A DNA stretch of 20,036 nucleotides, taken from a virus. The notes beneath the pieces were generated by a model. It worked only from the letters and a program-made list of their open reading frames with translations, was not told the origin of the DNA and made no database searches. Position 1 is the first letter of the stretch, and every line of letters begins with the position of its first letter. The DNA lies in IMG/VR virus record IMGVR_UViG_3300030108_000976, positions 16,039 to 36,074 of that record, one strand, 5' to 3'. Both the position numbers and the translations under genes were made by a program. Positions 1 to 6,611 of this stretch are shown here, one piece after another.

Positions 1-242
1 CTTATTTGTCTAAAATGGGTAGAAAAGCAATTAACATGGCAAACTTACCATCAGAGTTACGATTAATGGACATCAGACGTACAGGAACTACAGAAATGGT
101 TGAAGCAGGTGTGCCTATGGGTCAAATTATGTCTGTTACAGGGCATACAAACCCACAATCTGTTAAACCTTACATGAAAAATACTTTTGAGAGTGCAAAC
201 AATGCCTTGACCACACGAAATATGTATGGTAAAAGCAATTAA
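1..242 (+). CDS. Tyrosine recombinase/integrase, C-terminal part (cut by window edge)
   Basis: Only about the last 80 residues are visible. The reading frame is open to the window edge, so the gene starts upstream and the TTG at 6 is not taken as its start. The visible part matches the end of the catalytic domain of tyrosine recombinases, which cut and rejoin DNA through a covalent 3'-phosphotyrosine. MDIRRTGTT aligns with the family's HDLRRTxxT (box II Arg), VTGHT with the LGH motif, and the Tyr of KPYMKNT sits where the nucleophile is expected. The box II His is replaced by Met, which is unusual but seen at low frequency in the family. It may be a phage integrase, which would imply a temperate or formerly temperate phage, or another phage recombinase. 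No attachment site or tRNA is visible nearby. Its stop is followed by a 24-base gap holding the primase ribosome binding site. Confidence 0.72.
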   Translation, partial: YLSKMGRKAINMANLPSELRLMDIRRTGTTEMVEAGVPMGQIMSVTGHTNPQSVKPYMKNTFESANNALTTRNMYGKSN

Positions 243-266
243 CTGCCACAGAGGAGTGATATACAT

Positions 267-1016
267 ATGAATATAAATAATATTATAGAAGATATACAAT
301 TAAGTGTAGGCGAAACAAAAAGAATGAACTGCCCTAACTGTAATGGGTATAAAACATTCACAGTTACTAATAATGCAGGTGCTATTTTGTGGAATTGTTA
401 CAAAGTTACTTGCAATATTAAAGGTAAGTCGAGAGTGCGACTGACTGTAGATGATATTCGTAATACAAATAAAGTAGTTCAAGAAAGAAAGTTTGTGTTG
501 CCTGAATACATAATACCAATGGAGAAAAAACATTTACCAAAATATTTTTATGACATTGATACATCAAATATTCTACATGATGTAAAAGAAAATAGAGTAG
601 TCTTTCCCATTAGACATGATGGGGAACTTGTAGATGCAATAGGCAAAGCAGAAAAGAGATTACCTAAATGGAAGCGATATGGTAAAAGTAATATGCCTTA
701 TGTTTCTTGGTCAAGTTTGACACAGACTTGTGTGTTAGTAGAGGATTGTTTTAGTGCTTGTGTTGCTCAACAATATGGAGTAACAGGAGTAGCTATATTA
801 GGCACAAGTTTAACAGAAACACATAAACAATTCTTATCAAATAGAATGAGTAGAGTTATCGTTGCATTAGACCCTGATGCTTTACAAAGAAATCTACAGA
901 TAGCAAAGGAGTTACGAAGTTATATAATAGAAGTAAAAGTTTTGAGGTTGACAGATGACCTCAAATATCGTAAAACAATAGACATTAATAAATTACAGGA
1001 GTTAGTATGGAATTAG
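267..1016 (+). CDS. DNA primase (zinc finger plus TOPRIM)
   Basis: A 249-residue protein that should make short RNA primers for lagging-strand synthesis. The N-terminal zinc-binding domain shows Cys22-x2-Cys25 and Cys44-x4-Cys49, as in T7 gp4 and related phage primases. The TOPRIM domain follows, with the catalytic Glu159 in VLVED and the Asp pair 202/204 in VALDPDA. The start is supported by GAGGAG at 251-256, ten bases ahead of the ATG. It overlaps the helicase gene by 10 bases, so the two are probably translationally coupled. In T7 primase and helicase are one polypeptide; here they are separate, so they must associate in trans if they work as a primosome. The domain assignment is seen in the sequence; the role is family knowledge. 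Confidence 0.9.
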   Translation: MNINNIIEDIQLSVGETKRMNCPNCNGYKTFTVTNNAGAILWNCYKVTCNIKGKSRVRLTVDDIRNTNKVVQERKFVLPEYIIPMEKKHLPKYFYDIDTSNILHDVKENRVVFPIRHDGELVDAIGKAEKRLPKWKRYGKSNMPYVSWSSLTQTCVLVEDCFSACVAQQYGVTGVAILGTSLTETHKQFLSNRMSRVIVALDPDALQRNLQIAKELRSYIIEVKVLRLTDDLKYRKTIDINKLQELVWN

Positions 1017-2230
1017 CATTAATAAGAAGTTTGATGGACAAAGAGTTCTATGACAATCATAGAGGTTCTAAATGCCCATCTCGATTATTTAGTAAAGATG
1101 TAAGAAAGATAAAGGCAACGATTGATAATGCTATGGATAGGTATAGTAGAAATATTACACCTAACGAAATTGAAGCATTGTTTATGGCAAACAATTCTAC
1201 ACTTACAACTGCACAGAAACAAGCATACTCACATCTGTTCCAACAGATTGTAAAAGAAAAGCCTATGGGTGCTGATGTAGCACAAGATGTATTATCTAAA
1301 TTATTCCAACAAGTAATTGGAGAGGACATTGCTAATATAGGTTTTGATATGGTCAATGGAACTGCAACAAGCCTAGATAACTTACGTAATATACTTGAGC
1401 AGTATGGTGATGACTTTATTCCCAAGATGAAAATAGAATGGGATGATATTAGTTTTGATACATTAATGAAATATGCTGACCAAGAATATAGATGGAAGTT
1501 TAACATACCCTCTGTAGTTAGGAAAATAGAGGGTGTAAGTGGTGGTTTATTGATTGAGATAGGTGCTAGACCAAATACAGGTAAAACATCTTTTCATGCT
1601 AGTTTAATAGCTGGTCCTAATGGATTTGCACATCAAGGTGCAAAGTGTGCTATACTCTGTAATGAGGAAAGTGTGGAGAGAGTGGGGTTGCGATACTTAC
1701 AATCATCTAGTGGGTTATCTTTACAACAGATAAAACAAGACCCATCTGAAGCATTAAAAAGATATCACAAGATATACCCTAATATACGTATCAAAGAATG
1801 TACAGGTAGAGATATAGATTATGTAGAGTCTTTATGTAAATCCTTTGAACCTGACATACTCGTATTAGATATGGGGGATAAGTTTGCTAGGTATGATGGA
1901 TTTGCAAGAGGAGATGAAGCACTCAAAGCAAATGCAATTAGAGCAAGACAGATAGCAAAGCAGTATAGTTGTGCTGTATTTTATATGTCGCAATTAAGTG
2001 CAGATGCAGAAGGTAGAAGTGTATTGAACCAATCTATGATGGAAGGGTCAAGGACAGGCAAGGCTGCTGAAGCAGACCTTATGATATTGATAGGTAAATC
2101 ACCTAACGTAGAAGGGCAAGATGAAGAAAGTCCAATACGACATATTAATGTTGCTAAAAATAAATTAACTGGATGGCATGGCATTATCAATGTAGAACTT
2201 GATTATTTAACAGCGAGGTATAGTGGATGA
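1007..2230 (+). CDS. Replicative DNA helicase, DnaB/gp4 C-terminal type
   Basis: A 407-residue RecA-fold hexameric helicase. The N-terminal 150 or so residues have no motif I recognise and may be the primase-docking or linker part. The motor domain has Walker A GARPNTGKT at 186-194, the H1a acidic pair in LCNEE (Glu220/221), Walker B ILVLDMGD (Asp288), the H3 sensor SQL (Gln329) and the H4-like KNKLTGWHG near the C-terminus. This is the full motif set of the SF4 family, which unwinds the fork 5'-to-3' on the lagging strand. The ATG at 1007 is preceded by AGGAG at 997-1001 inside the primase gene. Its stop overlaps the start of the next gene as ATGA. It is part of one long + strand operon with primase and polymerase. 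Confidence 0.92.
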   Translation: MELALIRSLMDKEFYDNHRGSKCPSRLFSKDVRKIKATIDNAMDRYSRNITPNEIEALFMANNSTLTTAQKQAYSHLFQQIVKEKPMGADVAQDVLSKLFQQVIGEDIANIGFDMVNGTATSLDNLRNILEQYGDDFIPKMKIEWDDISFDTLMKYADQEYRWKFNIPSVVRKIEGVSGGLLIEIGARPNTGKTSFHASLIAGPNGFAHQGAKCAILCNEESVERVGLRYLQSSSGLSLQQIKQDPSEALKRYHKIYPNIRIKECTGRDIDYVESLCKSFEPDILVLDMGDKFARYDGFARGDEALKANAIRARQIAKQYSCAVFYMSQLSADAEGRSVLNQSMMEGSRTGKAAEADLMILIGKSPNVEGQDEESPIRHINVAKNKLTGWHGIINVELDYLTARYSG

Positions 2231-2595
2231 AATTATTTGTATCAAATTCTCCTTTACATGGAGAGGGTGTATTTGCTCAAAGAGATGCTAAAAAAGGAAC
2301 AATTATAGAACTATGTCCTTATATAGTGATTGATGATGATGATTTAAAAAAGAATAGCAGACTATTTGACTATGTTTTTACAAGCCCACAAGATGAAAAT
2401 GACTATCTTTGTGTGCTTGGATATGGTATGTTATATAACCACTCTTACAAACCCAATGTAGAGTGGAGAATACTTGAAGAAGATAATCGTTTTATAGCCT
2501 TTGAAGCAATAAAAAATATAAAAGTTGGTGATGAGATAGTTCACGATTATGGTAAAGGATATTGGGAAACTAGAAAGGAGAAAGTAAATGGGTAG
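2227..2595 (+). CDS. Small SET-domain protein (putative protein lysine methyltransferase)
   Basis: A 122-residue, almost bare SET domain. It opens with the N-terminal SET motif (SPLHGEGVFAQRDAKKG, residues 8-24), in which the GxG at 12-14 is expected to contact S-adenosylmethionine. It continues with YNHS (Asn71-His72), the pseudoknot motif, and ends with VGDEIVHDYG, where Tyr108 matches the conserved catalytic tyrosine. SET proteins methylate lysines, and short SET-only proteins occur in bacteria and viruses. The substrate cannot be told from sequence; a host or phage DNA-binding or ribosomal protein is a guess. No pre-SET or post-SET cysteine cluster is present. It starts within the helicase stop (ATGA) with GAGG at 2215-2218 as ribosome binding site, and overlaps the next gene by 8 bases, so it belongs to the replication operon. 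Confidence 0.83.
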   Translation: MKLFVSNSPLHGEGVFAQRDAKKGTIIELCPYIVIDDDDLKKNSRLFDYVFTSPQDENDYLCVLGYGMLYNHSYKPNVEWRILEEDNRFIAFEAIKNIKVGDEIVHDYGKGYWETRKEKVNG

Positions 2596-3256
2596 TAGTT
2601 TAATATATACACCAAGAAAAGATAAGGAGTTTATTGCTCCCTTTGGTCCTACTATGGGATATATGAAAATGAAAGAAGAAACTGTTATAACTTTAAACAG
2701 TATGATGAATGATAAACTAGAGGACTATTCAGATAATCTAGTTGGTAAACTTAGTGAAGAATTAAAGTTTAATGAAGAGATACTTAAGTTTGCAGAAGCA
2801 GAGTTTGGACAGTTTGTAGGTTCATATAATGCTTTTTCAGAAGTAAGAAATAGTTTAGGTAGTAGACAATTAGATGTAGAGAATAATAATTATGCTTTAC
2901 AAATTGTATCAGGTTGGTTTGTAAGACAATTTGAAAACGAATATAATCCATTACATATTCACACAAGTTGTAATCTATCTTGTGTTGGGTATTTAAAATT
3001 ACCTGAAGGTATAGAAGAAGAGTGGGAAGAAGATTATAAAGACCACCATCCTTCGCATGGACACATACAGTTTGCAAGTGGTACTTCAGCAGGGTATTCT
3101 TGTACAAACTTTTTAGTGAAACCTAGAGTAGGAGATTTCTATATATTTCCTGCACAGTTATTTCATTGTGTCTATCCATTTAAAACAAAGGGGGAACGTA
3201 GGTCGTTTAGTATGAATATGAACTTCCTAGAGATTCCAAAAAAGAAAAGTAAATGA
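2588..3256 (+). CDS. Putative 2OG-Fe(II) oxygenase
   Basis: A 222-residue protein whose C-terminal half (about residues 105-214) fits the phage-type 2-oxoglutarate/Fe(II) oxygenase fold. Residues visible as likely iron ligands are His123 and/or His125 in NPLHIHTS and the distal His193 in LFHCVYPF. Arg204/205 in GERRSFSMNMN is the expected 2-oxoglutarate-binding arginine followed by the SxN strand. VGDFYIFPAQLFH matches the G-x-l-x-x-FP-x-x-x-H signature. The N-terminal 100 residues are helical, with no recognised domain. Such enzymes hydroxylate or demethylate proteins, nucleic acids or metabolites; this one's substrate is unknown. AAAGGAG at 2575-2581 supports the ATG at 2588. It overlaps the SET gene by 8 bases and the following ORF by 4, so the two modifying enzymes are made together. 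Confidence 0.72.
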   Translation: MGSSLIYTPRKDKEFIAPFGPTMGYMKMKEETVITLNSMMNDKLEDYSDNLVGKLSEELKFNEEILKFAEAEFGQFVGSYNAFSEVRNSLGSRQLDVENNNYALQIVSGWFVRQFENEYNPLHIHTSCNLSCVGYLKLPEGIEEEWEEDYKDHHPSHGHIQFASGTSAGYSCTNFLVKPRVGDFYIFPAQLFHCVYPFKTKGERRSFSMNMNFLEIPKKKSK

Positions 3257-3384
3257 TTAAAGATGAAAAAGATATGAAAGAATTAACAAAGTTATATCTT
3301 GGTTTATTAAAAAATCTTACTGTAAAAGATATAAAAAATTTATTTAAAGAGATTAATAAATTTAAAAAGAAAGGAGATAAATAA
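3253..3384 (+). CDS. Hypothetical 43-residue Lys-rich protein
   Basis: A short ORF (begins MIKDEKDMKEL, ends KKKGDK) starting inside the stop codon of the oxygenase gene as ATGA and ending one base into the next ORF (TAATG). It is highly charged and predicted mostly helical, with 14 lysines. No family is recognised. Its credibility comes from position: without it there would be a 130-base hole in an otherwise gapless operon, and both its start and stop interlock with neighbours. AAGAAAAG just upstream is a weak ribosome binding site, so coupling with the upstream gene is likely. Confidence 0.5.
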   Translation: MIKDEKDMKELTKLYLGLLKNLTVKDIKNLFKEINKFKKKGDK

Positions 3385-3524
3385 TGTTAGATAAATTAAA
3401 ACGATTATTTTTTTGGTTTAATACAGATGAATCACAAGACCCACAAATGGATAATATATTACGAACTGTTGTAATAATTTTATTTGGGTGGTTTACCATA
3501 GCATTTATAATGGATTTATTATAA
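3384..3524 (+). CDS. Hypothetical 46-residue single-pass membrane protein
   Basis: An ORF beginning MLDKLKRLFFWFN with one hydrophobic segment near the C-terminus (about residues 27-46, ILRTVVIILFGWFTIAFI). The N-terminal part is first basic then acidic (NTDESQDPQMDN). AAGGAG at 3371-3376, seven bases ahead of the ATG, is a good ribosome binding site. The start shares one base with the previous stop (TAATG), and the stop shares one base with the next start. A short N-in or C-tail-anchored inner-membrane protein is the simplest reading. A holin, superinfection-exclusion or host-takeover peptide are all possible; sequence does not choose between them. Confidence 0.55.
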   Translation: MLDKLKRLFFWFNTDESQDPQMDNILRTVVIILFGWFTIAFIMDLL

Positions 3525-3646
3525 TGTTTGGAAGAATTTTTCACTTATTAAGTAGTGTTGAAATAGATTTAGTGCTAAAAGTTATTGTTATTTTTATTGT
3601 TGCACTAGGTATATTATCAACTGCCATACATTTTATAGGAGTATAG
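3524..3646 (+). CDS. Hypothetical 40-residue single-pass membrane protein
   Basis: An ORF (begins MFGRIFHLLSS) in which residues 14-39 are almost wholly hydrophobic, containing LVLKVIVIFIVALGILSTA. This is a clear membrane span with only short tails. It starts on the last base of the preceding membrane ORF's stop (TAATG) and ends three bases before the polymerase start. The AGGAG used by the polymerase gene (3637-3641) lies at its own 3' end. It has no separate ribosome binding site, so translation probably depends on the preceding ORF. Function unknown. Confidence 0.5.
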   Translation: MFGRIFHLLSSVEIDLVLKVIVIFIVALGILSTAIHFIGV

Positions 3647-3649
3647 GAT

Positions 3650-5668
3650 ATGAAACTTACAATAGATGTTGAGAATACAATAACTAAACGAGATGACAAA
3701 AAACATCTTGACCCATTTGAACCTACTAATAGATTAGTTTTAGTGGGTGCAAAGCAAGAAGATAACACATATCATCTCTTTGACGAAAAGAATGATTTTG
3801 CTGGGTTACAAGAGTTGTTAGACCAAGCAACTATTTTAATTGGTCATAACATTGCATATGATTTAGTTTGGTTATGGGAGTGTGGATTTAAGTATGATGG
3901 TCCTGTGTTTGATACTATGTTAGCAGAGTATGTGCTTCAACGAGGTATTAAAGAACCATTATCTCTTGAAGCCTGTGCTGAAAGAAATAAATTATATACA
4001 CAGAAACAAGATACTCTTAAAGAATATCTTAAGAAAGGATTAAATGTAGATGAAATTCCTAGAGTAGAATTGATAGAGTATTTACAAGCAGACTTAAAAG
4101 CTACACATGAATTGTCTGATAGGTTGTACAAAAAGTTAAACACAGTAGAACATTCAGGATTAATGAACACAGTTTTATTAACCAATGAGGTAGCTATTTG
4201 TTTAGCTAAGATGTATCACAGAGGATTTAAAGTAGACAAAGATAAATTACAAGAGGTGTGTTCAGAGTTTAAAAAAGAGAAAGTAGAACTTGAGAAAAGT
4301 TTACAAGAACAAGTGAGAAAATTAATGGGTGATACACCTATCAATCTTAATAGTCCTGAACAATTATCTTGGGTTATATATGGTAGAAAAGTAAATGACA
4401 AAGATGTATGGTCTAATTCTATTAATCCATATATGGCAGACTCTGAATTTAGAACTATGATAAAAAGACAAACAACACGATTGTTTAAAACAAAAGCAAA
4501 GCAATGCTCTGTATGTTTTGGCAATGGAAGAATAAGAAAGGTAAAAAAAGATGGAACACTATTCTCTCAACATAATAGATGCAAGCCATGTAATGCTAGT
4601 GGTTTTATATATATTAATAGCGACTCTTATGCAGGATTAAAATTTAGACCACCAACACCTAAATGGACAAGTGCAAATGGGTTTACGACTTCTAAAAGTA
4701 ATCTTGAAATATTAGAACGACTAGCTAAAACACATAATATGCATGATGCTGTAGACTTTTTATACAAGGTACGTAGATTAAGTGCTATAGATTCTTATTT
4801 ATCTTCTTTTGTTGAAGGTATAAATGCTTATACAAAAAGTGATGGTAAACTTCATGTGCAATTATTACAGCATAGAACTGCAACAGGTAGGTTTAGTGGT
4901 GCTAATCCTAATATGCAGAATATGCCTAGAGGTGGTACATTTCCTGTAAAGAAAGTATTTGTATCACGATTTAAAGGTGGCAAGATACTTGAAGCTGACT
5001 TTGCTCAGTTAGAGTTTCGTACTGCTGCCTATTTATCACAAGACGAGGTAGCAATCAATGAGGTTAAAAATAATTTTGATGTACATAGTTACACTGCAAA
5101 TATCATTTCGAGTGCAGGTCAAAAGACTTCTAGGCAAGATGCAAAAGCACATACCTTTGCTCCCCTTTATGGAGCAACAGGATACGGAAGAACAAAAGCA
5201 GAAGCAGAATACTACAAACACTTTACAGAAAAATACAAAGGAATCAAACTTTGGCATACCAAATTGGCTAAAGAAGCTATAAATGATAGGCTAATAAAAA
5301 CACCATCAGGTAGAGAGTTTAGTTTTCCTGACGTTATTAGGAGAAGTAATGGTAGTGTATCACATTTTACACAGATAAAGAACTATCCTGTACAATCTTT
5401 TGCTACTGCCGATATTGTTCCGATAGTTTTATTACACATTGACAAATTATTAACACATTTAAAATCATGTGTTGTTAATACTGTACATGATTCGATTGTA
5501 ATTGATGTACACCCCGAAGAAGAAAAGCAAGTTATATTTTTAATTAAAAGTGTTGACAATGACTTATCTAATTTAATTCAATCAAGATGGAATATAGAGT
5601 TTAATGTTCCATTAAAATTAGATTTAAAAATAGGTAATAATTGGCTTGACACTAAAGATGTAGTTTGA
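3650..5668 (+). CDS. polA: DNA polymerase family A with 3'-5' exonuclease and DnaJ-like zinc insert
   Basis: A 672-residue replicative polymerase. The exonuclease domain (1-160) has ExoI TIDVEN (Asp6, Glu8), ExoII HNIAYD (Asn67, Asp71) and ExoIII YLQAD (Tyr144, Asp148), so proofreading should be intact. The polymerase domain has motif A LEADFAQLEFR (Asp450), motif B RQDAKAHTFAPLYG (Arg495, Lys499, Phe503, Tyr507) and motif C VNTVHDS (His613, Asp614). Between them, residues 245-340 are an insert holding CSVCFGNG (Cys286, Cys289) and CKPCNASG (Cys311, Cys314), two CxxCxxxG knuckles like half of a DnaJ zinc domain. This polymerase layout is known from SAR116 phage HMO-2011. Phe503 aligns with E. 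coli Pol I Phe762. No helicase or primase is fused. AGGAG at 3637-3641 supports the ATG. Confidence 0.95.
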   Translation: MKLTIDVENTITKRDDKKHLDPFEPTNRLVLVGAKQEDNTYHLFDEKNDFAGLQELLDQATILIGHNIAYDLVWLWECGFKYDGPVFDTMLAEYVLQRGIKEPLSLEACAERNKLYTQKQDTLKEYLKKGLNVDEIPRVELIEYLQADLKATHELSDRLYKKLNTVEHSGLMNTVLLTNEVAICLAKMYHRGFKVDKDKLQEVCSEFKKEKVELEKSLQEQVRKLMGDTPINLNSPEQLSWVIYGRKVNDKDVWSNSINPYMADSEFRTMIKRQTTRLFKTKAKQCSVCFGNGRIRKVKKDGTLFSQHNRCKPCNASGFIYINSDSYAGLKFRPPTPKWTSANGFTTSKSNLEILERLAKTHNMHDAVDFLYKVRRLSAIDSYLSSFVEGINAYTKSDGKLHVQLLQHRTATGRFSGANPNMQNMPRGGTFPVKKVFVSRFKGGKILEADFAQLEFRTAAYLSQDEVAINEVKNNFDVHSYTANIISSAGQKTSRQDAKAHTFAPLYGATGYGRTKAEAEYYKHFTEKYKGIKLWHTKLAKEAINDRLIKTPSGREFSFPDVIRRSNGSVSHFTQIKNYPVQSFATADIVPIVLLHIDKLLTHLKSCVVNTVHDSIVIDVHPEEEKQVIFLIKSVDNDLSNLIQSRWNIEFNVPLKLDLKIGNNWLDTKDVV

Positions 5669-5708
5669 TATAACTAACAAACATTTTAACGAAAGGAGTA
5701 AATATATT

Positions 5709-6611
5709 ATGAATACAGAAATAACAACAATAGATACTAATAACTTCAATGCTATGGCTAAAGTTATGGGCATAGCTTCTGAAGGAGTACAAAAGAAAAA
5801 AGCAAGCACTCTTGCTAGATTAAGAATAAATCATGCACCTATTTTAGGAGCAGATAAAATTCTAGTTAAAGCAGGAACTTATAAGTTAGAGTTACCTGAA
5901 GGTAGTGAGTTAGGGTTTGGAACTTTCTTTGCAGATAAAGTAGAGATAAGACCCTTCATGCAAAGGTTTATGTATAAAAGATTTGTTAAAGGTACAGATA
6001 AAACACCTAATCGTTATATTAAAACTGTTATGGCTGATAATCTTAACTTAGATTTAAAAGATAATGATGGTGGATTTAACTGTGGTAAACCAGCAGGTTA
6101 TATACAAGACTTTAAAGCATTACCTCAAGATACTCAAGAGCTTATTAAACAGATAAAACGAGTGCGTGTTATGCTAGGAACAGTAACCCTTACCAATTCA
6201 AAGGATGAACAAGGTAATAAAAAAGACTTACCTAAAGATATTCCTTTTATTTGGGAGATAGAAAATAGAGATGCATTTAAAGATGTTGGAACTGTCTTTG
6301 CAAAACTAGCAAAGATGAAACGACTACCAGTGCAACATATGTTAGAGGGTACAACAGTAGAAAGAAAGTTACCTAATGGTAACAGCTTTTTTCTACCTGC
6401 AGTTAGCATGGATACTACTAAAACACTTGAGCTATCTCAAGGTGAGCAAGATAGATTTGCTGATTTTGTTGAATGGGTCAAGGGCTATAATGAGTATATC
6501 ATTAATGCTTGGACAGAGAGAGCTATTCCTGATGATGAATTATCTGATGATGAAATCCTTGATAAAGGAAGAGCAATACTTGATGGTATTATCGAGAAGG
6601 ATGATGACTAA
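5709..6611 (+). CDS. Conserved phage protein, possible ssDNA-binding protein
   Basis: A 300-residue protein with no enzyme motif I recognise. Three observations suggest, but do not prove, a single-stranded-DNA-binding role. It lies directly between the polymerase and the exonuclease. The body is rich in Lys/Arg and beta-prone stretches (about 40-230). It ends in a strongly acidic tail (residues 275-300, with runs such as PDDELSDDE and EKDDD), like the tails by which T7 gp2.5 and bacterial SSB contact partners. It starts after a 40-base gap, one of the longest in the half, with GAAAGGAG at 5691-5698, so it may be strongly translated. Its stop shares one base with the next start (TAATG). A non-enzymatic recombination mediator is an alternative. 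Confidence 0.5.
   Translation: MNTEITTIDTNNFNAMAKVMGIASEGVQKKKASTLARLRINHAPILGADKILVKAGTYKLELPEGSELGFGTFFADKVEIRPFMQRFMYKRFVKGTDKTPNRYIKTVMADNLNLDLKDNDGGFNCGKPAGYIQDFKALPQDTQELIKQIKRVRVMLGTVTLTNSKDEQGNKKDLPKDIPFIWEIENRDAFKDVGTVFAKLAKMKRLPVQHMLEGTTVERKLPNGNSFFLPAVSMDTTKTLELSQGEQDRFADFVEWVKGYNEYIINAWTERAIPDDELSDDEILDKGRAILDGIIEKDDD

Noticed and set aside
5036-5282. Short frames on both strands within the polymerase gene
   Set aside because: They lie wholly inside polymerase motifs A and B, which are clearly coding in the main frame.
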